Below, piece by piece: positions 55,831-64,000 of a DNA stretch of 64,000 nt; within the stretch, counting starts at the first letter, position 1; every line of letters begins with the position of its first letter. This stretch comes from an uncultured beta proteobacterium (GTDB lineage: Bacteria > Pseudomonadota > Gammaproteobacteria > Burkholderiales > Burkholderiaceae_C). The position numbers and the translations under genes are program-made. Where the stretch lies: positions 1-64,000 of the forward strand of contig CAIJRK010000078.1 in assembly GCA_903823025.1 (NCBI GenBank), given 5' to 3'. The notes under the pieces were generated by a model. It saw nothing but the letters and a program-made list of their open reading frames with translations, did not search any database and had not been told where the DNA came from.

Positions 55831-56736
55831 TTAGGTACTCTTCTTCGTCATCTGTTCCACCCATTCGCGGGGCGCCATCGGGAATCCCAGGCGCTCGCGG
55901 CTTTCAAAATAACTCTGCGCTACGGCGCGGGATACGTTCCGAATGCGGCCCATATAAGCGGCCCGTTCGGTCACGCTGATGGCACCGCGCGCATCCAGCA
56001 GATTGAAACTGTGGGCGGCTTTCAAGACTTGCTCGTAAGCGGGCAGCGCGAGTTGCTGCTCGATGAGGTTTTTAGCCTGCTTTTCATGCGCGGAGAAAGC
56101 GGTGAACAAGAAGTCCACGTCGCTGTGCTCAAAGTTGTAGGCCGACTGCTCTTTTTCATTTTGCAGGTACACATCGCCATAGCTCAGGGTGTCGGTCCAC
56201 TTGAGGTTATAGACGCTGTCCACGCCTTGCAAATACATCGCCAGCCGCTCCAGACCGTAGGTGATTTCGCCGGTGATGGGCTTGCAGTCAATGCCGCCGA
56301 CTTGCTGAAAATAGGTGAACTGCGTCACTTCCATGCCGTTCAGCCAGACTTCCCAGCCCAGACCCCAAGCGCCTAGCGTCGGGTTCTCCCAATCGTCTTC
56401 GACAAAGCGGATGTCGTTCTTTTTCAGATCAAAACCGAGGGCTTCGAGCGACCCTAAATACAACGCCAGAATGTTGCTGGGAGCGGGTTTCAAAACCACT
56501 TGGTATTGGTAATAGTGCTGCAGACGATTGGGGTTTTCCCCATAACGGCCATCTTTGGGGCGACGGCTTGGCTGCACGTAAGCGGCCTTCCACGGTTCCG
56601 GCCCAAGTGCCCGCAAAAACGTGGCGGTGTGCGAGGTGCCCGCGCCGACTTCCATGTCGTAGGGCTGCAATAACGCGCAGCCTTGGGCATCCCAGTAGGA
56701 CTGCAGTTTCAAAATAATTTGCTGGAAGGTCAACAT
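55831..56736 (-). CDS. glyQ: Glycine-tRNA ligase alpha subunit
   Basis: The 301-residue catalytic subunit starts [45 protein letters not shown] and contains [29 protein letters not shown] and [23 protein letters not shown], the class II synthetase motifs. I chose ATG 56736; the 15 codons before it are not conserved in this family. It precedes glyS in the same transcript. Confidence 0.96.
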   Translation of the reverse strand: MLTFQQIILKLQSYWDAQGCALLQPYDMEVGAGTSHTATFLRALGPEPWKAAYVQPSRRPKDGRYGENPNRLQHYYQYQVVLKPAPSNILALYLGSLEALGFDLKKNDIRFVEDDWENPTLGAWGLGWEVWLNGMEVTQFTYFQQVGGIDCKPITGEITYGLERLAMYLQGVDSVYNLKWTDTLSYGDVYLQNEKEQSAYNFEHSDVDFLFTAFSAHEKQAKNLIEQQLALPAYEQVLKAAHSFNLLDARGAISVTERAAYMGRIRNVSRAVAQSYFESRERLGFPMAPREWVEQMTKKST

Positions 56737-56858
56737 AGCTTGGGGGGCATCGACGGGCGACACCCGATAGTTTGAAAACAAACACGCTGTTTAACGTGTT
56801 AAACAATGATTCTACGGGCTACAAATGCGTCAGCGTAGAGCAACGCCAGTGCTAGGGA

Positions 56859-58517
56859 CTAGCGTTTTCGCAAGGTACGGCGCACAGCCAGCCACACAAG
56901 GCCACCCGCAAACACCCAAAACGGCCACAGGCCGAAACGCGCCATCCACCCGGCGTAGGGCGTCATGCCGGTGCGCCCCTCCACCTCACCCACCAAAACA
57001 CCGCGCGTATGACGGGCCAGACGACTCACCAAACGACCCCGATGATCCACGATGGCCGTCACGCCGGTATTGGTCGCCAGCAAAAACGGCCGCTCAAACT
57101 CCAGCGCCCGCATTCGCGCAATTTGAAGGTGCTGATCCATCGCCAGAGTCTGACCAAACCACGCAAGGTTGCTGATGTTGACAAAAATAGTGGGGGCCAG
57201 CGCCGGGTTCGAGAAATGCGGGGCCAATTCTTCACCAAACAAATCTTCATAACAAATGTTGGCCGACAGTCGCTGCTCCTGCCATTCAAAAGGCGCTTGC
57301 TGCAGACCGCCCCGGTTGAAGTCGCCCAGCGGGATGTTCATCATTTCAGTGAACCATTTGAAAAGCGGTGGAATGAATTCACCAAACGGCACCAGATGAT
57401 GTTTGTCGTACCGCCAGGGTTGCGGTTGATCCGGCTTGAGTCCAACGACTGAGTTGGTGTAACCCTCTTGAAAATTGCCCAGCGGCGTGCCAATCAGTGC
57501 GGCCTGTTGCCCCGTGGAAAAACGCTGTTGCAAGGCCATCCAATAGTCAGGTGGCAGTTGTTGGGGTAACACGGGAATAGCCGTCTCAGGCGCAATCACC
57601 AGCGCGGTGCGACTGTTCTGCAATTGCTCTGCGTACCACTGCAAAGCCAACGGTACGCCACTGCCCGTTTCAAACTTTTCATCCTGGGGAATATTGCCTT
57701 GCAACAACGTGACACTTAAACGACCCGCAGAGTTGGAGCGGTCAGAGGCATTTGTCCAGAGCTGTTGGGGGAGGATCAAGACCATCAACACCACAACCAG
57801 GCCCGCAACCCGATAGCGCCACAGCGACTGATTGATATGAAGCGCTTGCGCCAATATCATGGTCAGCCATGCCGTGATGGCGCACAACCCGTACATGCCG
57901 ACCCAAGGGACAAAGCTGGCCAGCGGCCCATCCACATGCGCGTAACCCACAGCGCCCCAGCCAAAGCCCGTCAACCAAGTCCCACGAGCCAATTCAGCCA
58001 GCAACCAAAGGGCGGCAAAAACAAGGGCTGACCACGCCTTGTTTATCGGCGCCAAAGCCACAAACAAGCCACAAACTGCTGCGTAGTACAAAGCCAGCAA
58101 TCCCGCCAGCCCCACCACCGCCAGCACCGCTAAAAGACTCGGCAAACCGCCGTAGGTGTGCAGCGCCACAAACGTCCAGCCAAATGTGCCCGCCAGCCAA
58201 GCCGTGCTGAACAACCAACCCAAAAACGCCGCCTGCCGCCATGCGCCACGCCGCAGTTGCCCGTCAGCTGGCGCGTGACAGTTCAGCAGCAACCACGCCA
58301 GCGTGGCTAACGCCAATAATTGAAGCCACCAAACCGGCTCTCCCTGGCGCAAGCCAAGCGCCATCCAAACCGGCGATTGAAGCCACCCCGGCCAAGCCAG
58401 GCTGGCCGCCTGCGCCCCCCCCGCAAGCAAGGCCAACATCGCTTGGATCACCGGAAAATTTTTTAATAGCCACACGGTTTGAACAGCCCCGCGCGTCTGG
58501 GTCTTAACAAAGGTCAT
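56859..58517 (-). CDS. lnt: Apolipoprotein N-acyltransferase
   Basis: The 552-residue protein has about six N-terminal membrane helices and a carbon-nitrogen hydrolase domain. The catalytic triad can be placed: VIAPETAIPVLP (Glu), YDKHHLVPFGEFIPP (Lys) and LSANICYEDLFGEELAP (Cys), followed by MRALEFERPFLLATNTGVTAIVDHRG. It adds the third acyl chain to lipoproteins. A 7-bp inverted repeat overlaps the ATG 58517. Confidence 0.95.
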   Translation of the reverse strand: MTFVKTQTRGAVQTVWLLKNFPVIQAMLALLAGGAQAASLAWPGWLQSPVWMALGLRQGEPVWWLQLLALATLAWLLLNCHAPADGQLRRGAWRQAAFLGWLFSTAWLAGTFGWTFVALHTYGGLPSLLAVLAVVGLAGLLALYYAAVCGLFVALAPINKAWSALVFAALWLLAELARGTWLTGFGWGAVGYAHVDGPLASFVPWVGMYGLCAITAWLTMILAQALHINQSLWRYRVAGLVVVLMVLILPQQLWTNASDRSNSAGRLSVTLLQGNIPQDEKFETGSGVPLALQWYAEQLQNSRTALVIAPETAIPVLPQQLPPDYWMALQQRFSTGQQAALIGTPLGNFQEGYTNSVVGLKPDQPQPWRYDKHHLVPFGEFIPPLFKWFTEMMNIPLGDFNRGGLQQAPFEWQEQRLSANICYEDLFGEELAPHFSNPALAPTIFVNISNLAWFGQTLAMDQHLQIARMRALEFERPFLLATNTGVTAIVDHRGRLVSRLARHTRGVLVGEVEGRTGMTPYAGWMARFGLWPFWVFAGGLVWLAVRRTLRKR

Positions 58518-58530
58518 GGATAAATGACCT
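58511..58530. promoter_or_regulatory. 7-bp inverted repeat over the lnt start codon
   Basis: AGGTCAT (58511-58517), 6-base loop, ATGACCT (58524-58530). The first arm contains the complement of the ATG, so an mRNA hairpin would hide the lnt start. Confidence 0.35.
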
Positions 58531-58658
58531 GTTTTGAAGCACTTTGCAGTGCCAGTTTTTGATGGAATCTGACACAGATGAAAGCGCAGGATATGCAATT
58601 AATGGATCACCTGGCAAGGATAGCGGATTGCACAGCCTCTTTTAGCGCCGGGCACGAC

Positions 58659-59312
58659 TTACTTGGGCGGAAGGTCTGGTGCCTCGTTGGTGGCACGACG
58701 CATGGCTTGCAAGCCGTTCAGCACAGTCCAAAACTGTTTGACCTGGACTTTGATACGGTAGTTCGTCTGGGCAAACTGTTCTTGAAACAGCTCATTTAAG
58801 CGCGTGTCAATGGTGGCGGGCAGCAAATGTAAATGGGCCTCGGACTCAGAGCCATCGCGTTCGACTTTGGCGCCTGCATTACGGGCAATTTTGAGCATGG
58901 TGGAGTTTTCGCTCAAGGCGTGAATAAACATCCGGCTCACGCCTTCATTGCGCGCGTGCATAGCGGCACGGTCAAACAAACGTGCCCCGTAGCCGCGCCC
59001 CCGGGCAGTTTTTGAAACGGACACACCAAACTCGGCGCAAGCGTCCAGTCTGCTGTCCGCCGAAAATGCCAAGTGCGCCATGGCAATCAATTCAAGCCGC
59101 CGGTTATAAATACCAAATATCTCATCACGCTCAAAATTCAGGCTATCGGCATAACGCTGAATTTGCGCATCATTAGCCAAAAAACCAAAGCGTAAATAAC
59201 GATCTTGCGGATCAAGCGCCAGCAAGTGAATAGCGATTCGCTCGCGGTGATTCGCCCCTAGCGAGCGAATCGGCACGAGCACCGATGATTTTTTGGAGAC
59301 AAATAGCGTCAT
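58659..59312 (-). CDS. GNAT-family N-acetyltransferase
   Basis: The 217-residue protein has a GNAT acetyl-CoA loop, SVSKTARGRGYGARLFDRAAMHARNEG (R/Q-x-x-G-x-G/A), after FGIYNRRLELIAMAHLAFS, and a final FIHALSENSTMLKIARNAGAKVERDG. The substrate is unknown. ATG 59312 chosen; an upstream start nine residues earlier is weaker. The gene is single; 58518-58658 shows only small hairpins. Confidence 0.85.
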   Translation of the reverse strand: MTLFVSKKSSVLVPIRSLGANHRERIAIHLLALDPQDRYLRFGFLANDAQIQRYADSLNFERDEIFGIYNRRLELIAMAHLAFSADSRLDACAEFGVSVSKTARGRGYGARLFDRAAMHARNEGVSRMFIHALSENSTMLKIARNAGAKVERDGSESEAHLHLLPATIDTRLNELFQEQFAQTNYRIKVQVKQFWTVLNGLQAMRRATNEAPDLPPK

Positions 59313-59404
59313 AAAACTCCCAATGGGACGTGCAACCAACCCTGGCCAAGGTTGATGGGCGTGTGGAACAAAACCCTGGTTTTAAATATGCGTTGCACTA
59401 TACG

Positions 59405-59455
59405 GGTTTTCCCTAGAATGCCCAACCCAAACTAACAACCCAAAATAGGGAAACC
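59405..59455. promoter_or_regulatory. GGTTTTCCCTA ... TAGGGAAACC inverted repeat upstream of the ABC-F gene
   Basis: The arms GGTTTTCCCTAG and TAGGGAAACC face each other with about 30 bases between. The same GGTTTCCCCTA-type motif is found once ahead of DUF485-actP (12219-12233). Both loci may share a DNA-binding factor. Confidence 0.35.
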
Positions 59456-59581
59456 AAAATCCCCATTTGGCATTAAACATCAGAGCAATGATTTGAAGAC
59501 TGCACCCTTGGCACAAACTTGACTGAAGGCTACAGCAACCCCCAAGCAAAAATAATCAGCGCAAAGGATAATCATGCCCCT

Positions 59582-61471
59582 ATGGCATTAATTACTTTTC
59601 TGAACGCCCAACTCGCTTTTGGGCATGTGGCTTTACTTGATCACACCGACTTCGCCCTTGAAACCGGCGAACGCGTCGGCATCATTGGTCGCAATGGCAC
59701 GGGCAAAACTTCATTTCTTAAAATTCTCGGCGGCATCGAAAAAGCCGATGACGGCACCTTGCAGCTGCAGCAAAATTTGCGCTTGGCTTATGTGGCGCAA
59801 GAACCCATTCTCGACCAGGACGCTACGGTGTTCACCGCCGCGAGCGCAGGCATTTCAGGCGTCATTGCGCTCATTGATCAATATTGTGAAGGCCTAGGTG
59901 ACCTTGATGCGTTGCAAAGCGCAATTGAAGCGCAAGACGGCTGGAACTGGGAACAGCGGGTCACCGAAACGCTGCACCGCCTGCACTTGGATGAAAACGC
60001 CATCGTCGGCACGCTATCAGGCGGCACCAAAAAACGCGTGGCACTGGCGCAGGCTTTAGTCGCCCAGCCTGATGTGTTGCTACTCGATGAGCCAACCAAC
60101 CACCTAGATCTGGACTCTATCGAATGGCTTGAAGATTTGCTGATTGCTTTCAAAGGCAGCGTCGTCACCATCACCCATGACCGGACTTTTCTGGACCGTG
60201 TCGCCACCCGAATTGTGGAATTGGATCGGGGCAAATTGCGCTCTTACGATGGCAACTTTGCGCAATACCTGATCCTGAAAGAAGATCAAATTGCCCAAGA
60301 AGCGGTGATCAGCGCCAAGGCCGACAAACTACTGGCGCAAGAAGAAATCTGGATCAGAAAAGGCGTTGAGGCCCGACGTACCCGCAGCCAAAGCCGCATT
60401 GGGCGACTCGAAGACCTGCGTGCGAGTCGCCGGGCGCACCGCGAAGCCGTCGGCACCGTGCGTATGGATGTGGCCTCTGGCGCTTTGGGCGGCAAACTGG
60501 TGTCCGAGTTAACGCAGGTCAGCAAATCCTTCGGCGACAAAGTCATCATCAAAGACTTCACGGGCACCATTGTGCGGGGCGACAAGATTGGCTTTATCGG
60601 CCCTAACGGCGCAGGTAAAACAACACTGCTCAAAATGATTTTGGGCGAATTGCAGCCCGACAGCGGCAAGATTCGACAAGGCACCAACCTGCAAGTGGCC
60701 TATTTTGATCAAATGCGCAATGCGCTGGATCTGGACGCCACGCTGGTGGATTTCATCAGTCCGGGTAGCGAGTGGATCGAGATTGGCAACCAGCGCAAAC
60801 ACGTTAAAAGCTATTTAGGCGATTTTCTGTTTTCACCCGCCCGCGCCAACTCGCCCGTGCGCTCCTTGTCAGGTGGTGAGCGCAATCGGTTGCTGCTCGC
60901 GCGCTTGTTTGCCCGCCCAGCAAACGTGCTGGTACTGGATGAGCCCACCAACGATTTGGATATTGAAACCCTGGAGTTGCTTGAAGAGTTGCTGCAAAGC
61001 TACGAAGGCACCGTGTTTCTGGTCAGCCATGACCGGACTTTTCTGGACAATGTGGTCACCAGCACGATTGCCTACGAAGGAGATGGCCTGTGGCGCGAAT
61101 ATGAAGGCGGCGTTCAGGACTGGTTGATTCAATCCAGACGCAGCAAAGAGATGCAACTGGCCGCCAATTCGGTAGCGGCCAGCGCGCAGCGAACTGTTGC
61201 TAAAGCTCGCAATGAAACTGAAGCCACTGCTCTCAAAAAAACACTGATACCCCAAAAACTCAGCAACAAAGAGCAACGTGAACTCGACGGTTTACAAGTC
61301 AAGATTGAGGCGCTTGAGCAAGAACAAGCCGCACTGAGAACGGCGCTGGCAGACACGAACCTCTATGCAAAAGATCCAGCCAAAGCCACTGAACTTTACG
61401 CCCGGGATGCGGCGATTGAGGCAGACATGCTGGTTGCGCTAGGACGTTGGGAGGCGCTGTCCGACCAATAA
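59582..61471 (+). CDS. ABC-F family ATPase (Uup-like)
   Basis: The 629-residue soluble protein has two ABC cassettes: GRNGTGKTS with SGGTKKRVALAQALVAQPDVLLLDEPTNHLD in the first, GPNGAGKTT with SGGERNRLLLARLFARPANVLVLDEPTNDLD in the second. A charged linker (about 235-295) joins them and a C-terminal coiled coil follows (KLSNKEQRELDGLQVKIEALEQEQAALR). No membrane segments. This matches Uup, which acts on ribosomes or branched DNA. I chose ATG 59582. Confidence 0.93.
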   Translation: MALITFLNAQLAFGHVALLDHTDFALETGERVGIIGRNGTGKTSFLKILGGIEKADDGTLQLQQNLRLAYVAQEPILDQDATVFTAASAGISGVIALIDQYCEGLGDLDALQSAIEAQDGWNWEQRVTETLHRLHLDENAIVGTLSGGTKKRVALAQALVAQPDVLLLDEPTNHLDLDSIEWLEDLLIAFKGSVVTITHDRTFLDRVATRIVELDRGKLRSYDGNFAQYLILKEDQIAQEAVISAKADKLLAQEEIWIRKGVEARRTRSQSRIGRLEDLRASRRAHREAVGTVRMDVASGALGGKLVSELTQVSKSFGDKVIIKDFTGTIVRGDKIGFIGPNGAGKTTLLKMILGELQPDSGKIRQGTNLQVAYFDQMRNALDLDATLVDFISPGSEWIEIGNQRKHVKSYLGDFLFSPARANSPVRSLSGGERNRLLLARLFARPANVLVLDEPTNDLDIETLELLEELLQSYEGTVFLVSHDRTFLDNVVTSTIAYEGDGLWREYEGGVQDWLIQSRRSKEMQLAANSVAASAQRTVAKARNETEATALKKTLIPQKLSNKEQRELDGLQVKIEALEQEQAALRTALADTNLYAKDPAKATELYARDAAIEADMLVALGRWEALSDQ

Positions 61472-61472
61472 C

Positions 61473-62567
61473 TCACACCCGGTAACGGTCAGTGGCGCCG
61501 CGCAGTCTGGCAATCAAGGCAGGCGCTATTTCGGAGAGCGGTAATACGTCATCCGCAGCGCCGTGCAAAATGGCTTCTTTAGGCATCCCAAAGACAATGC
61601 AGGAAGCCTCGTCTTGCACAAAGTTATAACTCCCGGCATCTTTCATTTCGCGCATGGCTTTGGCACCGTCATTGCCCATGCCCGTCAACATGACGCCCAC
61701 CGCATTGCGCCCCACCGCACTGGCCACAGAGAGAAACAACACCTCAACCGAAGGCTTGTGCCGATTGACCAACTCACCCTCTTCAACCACCGCCACATAA
61801 TTGGCACCACTGCGGTTGACGCGAAACTGCTTGCCACCCGGCGCAATATAAGCGTGACCGGGCAAGATACGCTCCCCATTAACAGCCTCTTGTACCGTGA
61901 TCTGACACAGACTGTTCAGACGCGCGGCAAAGCTGGTGGTAAAGCCTGGCGGCATGTGCTGGGTAATCACGATGCCAGGCGAGTCGGCAGGCAGGCGTAT
62001 CAATATTTCTTTGATCGCTTCAGTACCGCCGGTCGAGGCGCCAATGCAAATAAGCTTTTCGGTTGACACCCGGCCTAACGCGCTCATGGGTGCGCGAGCT
62101 AATGTCACGCCACTTTTACCTTTGGCAATAGCGCTGAAAGTGGGTGCGGCCACCATGCGTTTGATATGCGCCGTAGCGGCAATGCGCACTTTTTCGACGA
62201 TTTGAATCGACAACTCACTCAAACCATCGGCGACACCAATTCTGGGTTTAGCCACAAAATCAACAGCGCCTAACTCCAGAGCCTTCATCGTGACTTCAGC
62301 GCCACGCTCGGTCAAGGTTGAGATCATGACGACCGGCATGGGGCGCAAACGCATCAAGCGGCCCAAGAAGTCAATCCCGTCCATGCGGGGCATTTCAATA
62401 TCCAGGGTGAGAACATCAGGGTTTAATTCTCGGATCATTTCCCGGGCAATCAGGGGATCGTTGGCCGTGCCAATGCATTCCATGTCTGGCTGACGATTGA
62501 TGATCTCCGCCAACAAGCTTCTGACCAATGCAGAGTCATCCACCACCAAAACTCGAATTTTCTTCAA
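61473..62567 (-). CDS. cheB: Chemotaxis response regulator/methylesterase CheB
   Basis: The 364-residue protein has a receiver domain ([26 protein letters not shown]) and a methylesterase domain: [16 protein letters not shown] (Ser), [16 protein letters not shown] (His) and [12 protein letters not shown] (Asp). It removes methyl or amide groups from chemoreceptors and is activated by CheA. Start chosen: TTG 62567, since GAGGG (overlapping the cheD stop) precedes it by seven bases and the next conserved residue is almost immediate; the longer upstream frame runs through cheD. It converges on uup with one base between. Confidence 0.95.
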   Translation of the reverse strand: MKKIRVLVVDDSALVRSLLAEIINRQPDMECIGTANDPLIAREMIRELNPDVLTLDIEMPRMDGIDFLGRLMRLRPMPVVMISTLTERGAEVTMKALELGAVDFVAKPRIGVADGLSELSIQIVEKVRIAATAHIKRMVAAPTFSAIAKGKSGVTLARAPMSALGRVSTEKLICIGASTGGTEAIKEILIRLPADSPGIVITQHMPPGFTTSFAARLNSLCQITVQEAVNGERILPGHAYIAPGGKQFRVNRSGANYVAVVEEGELVNRHKPSVEVLFLSVASAVGRNAVGVMLTGMGNDGAKAMREMKDAGSYNFVQDEASCIVFGMPKEAILHGAADDVLPLSEIAPALIARLRGATDRYRV

Positions 62568-62577
62568 CTCAATTCCC

Positions 62578-63255
62578 TCAAAACAAATCGACAGAACCAC
62601 CAAAAGTTGCCTTGGCGACGGTGGCGGCATTGCCTTTTCGCTCCTCCACTGCAAGCGATTCCGGATGCGAATGTGCCAGACGCTTAACCAATGCTTTGCC
62701 GGATACCGGAAAAAAACAAACCTTCCGTGGATGAATATCCAGCACATCTTGCGAGACGATCGGAATACGCTCCGTGGCAAGGTAGTCGATAACAAACTTC
62801 GTATTACGCTCGCCCACATTCATCGTGGTAAATCCAGCCATGACCTGAGCACCGCCAAAAACTTTCGCCTGCATCGTCTCACGACGCGCTCCCTTTTTTA
62901 GCATCTCGTTAATCAATAACTCCATCGCGTAGGAGCCATAGCGGCCAAAACCATCCGCACTGTCGCCGTCGGGCAGCATAAAGTGATTCATTCCGCCTAC
63001 GCGCGCCTTGCTATCCCACAGGCACGCAGAGATACAAGAACCCAAGACAGTCATGATGACCAAGTCTTCGGCAGAAACATAATATTCACCCGGCAACACC
63101 TTGACAGCATCATATTGAAAATGATGATCATGGTAAAAAAATGACGCCTCACCCGGGCTTCGTGGCTGTGCCTTGAGCTGATCGATGCGCGACGACCGGC
63201 CACCGCCCAATACGCAAGATACCGTCAAGGGTTTGGTTAATTGAGATAAATTCAT
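62578..63255 (-). CDS. cheD: Chemoreceptor glutamine deamidase CheD
   Basis: The 225-residue enzyme has [12 protein letters not shown] (catalytic Cys) and GGMNHFMLP (His, Thr region) typical of CheD, and [12 protein letters not shown] in the C-terminal half. It deamidates receptor glutamines so that CheR and CheB can act. About 30 extra N-terminal residues precede the domain. ATG 63255 has GGAAGAG upstream. It lies between cheR and cheB in one run. Confidence 0.94.
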   Translation of the reverse strand: MNLSQLTKPLTVSCVLGGGRSSRIDQLKAQPRSPGEASFFYHDHHFQYDAVKVLPGEYYVSAEDLVIMTVLGSCISACLWDSKARVGGMNHFMLPDGDSADGFGRYGSYAMELLINEMLKKGARRETMQAKVFGGAQVMAGFTTMNVGERNTKFVIDYLATERIPIVSQDVLDIHPRKVCFFPVSGKALVKRLAHSHPESLAVEERKGNAATVAKATFGGSVDLF

Positions 63256-63313
63256 GTTTGCTCTTCCGTCAATTAGCGCGCTGATGCCTTATACCGCTTG
63301 GCAGTCTCTCAAT

Positions 63314-64000
63314 TTAGCGGCGCTCATAAACTGTTTTGCCTCGCAGAACAAATAAATCCCTCGACTCACTAAAATTTTCCGCATGTCCGACAAACAGCAA
63401 ACCGCCAGGCGCCATGACACGGTGAATGCGCTCAAGCACCTTGCGCTGTGTTGGCGCATCAAAATAAATCATGACATTACGACAAAAAACCACATCAAAC
63501 GGTTCACGAAATGGCCAATCATCCCGAATCAGGTTCACACGGATGAATGCAATCATGCGTTGCAGCTCAGGTTTGATGCGCGCCATGCCTTCGTTGGCGC
63601 CTTTACCGCGCATGAAAAAATGCTGCATCCGCTCCGCACTGACGCCTTTGAGTCCCTCTAGCCGGTAAACACCCTGTGCAGCTGATGCCAATACTTTGGA
63701 ATCAATGTCGCTGGCCGTCAAAGCAAAATTGGCCTTGGCACCCAGAGCTTCTATAGCGGTCATCACCAGCGAATAAGGTTCTTCGCCGGTTGAGGCAGCA
63801 TTGCACCAAACGCGCCATGTTGTGCTGGCTGGTTTGGATTTTAGATGGTTGGCGAGAATCTCGAAATGATGCTGTTCACGGAAAAAAGAGGTCAGATTTG
63901 TCGTTAAGGCATTAATAAATTCTTGCCACTCCGGGTCATCTTGCGTTTCCAGCCAATTGAGATAGTCTTTGAAACTTTGATGACCGGTATCGCGCAAACG
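63314..64000 (-). CDS. cheR: Chemotaxis protein methyltransferase CheR (N-terminus beyond window)
   Basis: About 229 residues are visible. NALTTNLTSFFREQHHFEILANHL is the methyltransferase entry, VWCNAASTGEEPYSLVMTAIEAL binds AdoMet, and VVFCRNVMIYFDAPTQRKVLERIHRVMAPGGLLFVGHAENF lines the rest of the fold. It methylates receptor glutamates. The N-terminal helical domain starts outside the window. It is first in the cheR-cheD-cheB minus-strand run here; other che genes are presumably upstream. Confidence 0.94.
   Translation of the reverse strand, partial: RLRDTGHQSFKDYLNWLETQDDPEWQEFINALTTNLTSFFREQHHFEILANHLKSKPASTTWRVWCNAASTGEEPYSLVMTAIEALGAKANFALTASDIDSKVLASAAQGVYRLEGLKGVSAERMQHFFMRGKGANEGMARIKPELQRMIAFIRVNLIRDDWPFREPFDVVFCRNVMIYFDAPTQRKVLERIHRVMAPGGLLFVGHAENFSESRDLFVLRGKTVYERR

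Overview
The window looks like chromosome from a betaproteobacterium of the Burkholderiales, most likely the Comamonadaceae (Rhodoferax/Polaromonas-like). This rests on gene content and order I recognise (lnt-glyQ-glyS-gmhB-plsC, trkA-trkH, liuR-ivd-can-aceK, DUF485-actP, a tandem-fused UvrA), on moderately GC-rich coding sequence and on the protein style. No species can be fixed from the sequence alone. Most genes lie on the minus strand.

Layout: 1-6.1 kb holds the tail of a probable IS630-type transposase, an EAL phosphodiesterase, a class A penicillin-binding protein and a compact IS607-type element (serine transposase plus a TnpB-like protein without zinc ribbon). 6.1-12.1 kb is one giant gene encoding two UvrA proteins in tandem, with a 22-bp perfect inverted repeat in the linker. 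12.3-14.4 kb is DUF485-actP (acetate uptake). 14.4-20.1 kb is a KaiC/KaiB/KaiB/hybrid-kinase signalling cluster headed by a PAS gene. That PAS gene has a (TC)28 tract at its 5' end and is bracketed by two 100-bp direct repeats. 20.4-23.7 kb has a DUF294 protein, a DsbA-like isomerase, a YbaK-DUF1289 fusion and HMG-CoA lyase. 23.8-26.2 kb is an AT-rich island with an N-terminally shortened ATP-binding protein, an unusual LRV/hexapeptide acyltransferase and a MITE. 26.2-32.6 kb holds a 2-hydroxyacid dehydrogenase and methylcrotonyl-CoA carboxylase with an acyl-CoA ligase. 32.7-41.5 kb holds an AraC regulator, a HAD phosphatase, a BrnT/BrnA-type toxin-antitoxin pair, a rhodanese, a tandem glycine riboswitch with dadA, trkH-trkA and a diguanylate cyclase. 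41.6-49.9 kb is branched-chain/acetyl-CoA metabolism (acyl-CoA dehydrogenase, thiolase, aceK, carbonic anhydrase, isovaleryl-CoA dehydrogenase, thioesterase, LiuR), interrupted by a PIN-domain pair and a second MITE. 50-59.3 kb is envelope and housekeeping genes, and 59.6-64 kb is an ABC-F ATPase and cheR-cheD-cheB.

Functional threads: leucine/isovalerate breakdown is nearly complete in two blocks. Ivd, MccA/MccB, HMG-CoA lyase and thiolase are present; methylglutaconyl-CoA hydratase is not in the window. A LiuR-type regulator sits below a near-perfect palindromic operator. AceK in the same run ties this acetyl-CoA supply to the glyoxylate branch point. c-di-GMP turnover (EAL and GGDEF proteins) and chemotaxis adaptation are also represented.

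The strongest non-gene findings are: two MITEs with 19-bp ends resembling the Tn5 outside end and perfect 9-bp target duplications; a three-copy dispersed repeat that also supplies a Shine-Dalgarno for kaiC; simple-sequence tracts directly in front of the PAS gene and aceK; and the inverted repeat inside the double UvrA gene. I had no database access, so family names come from motif recognition.
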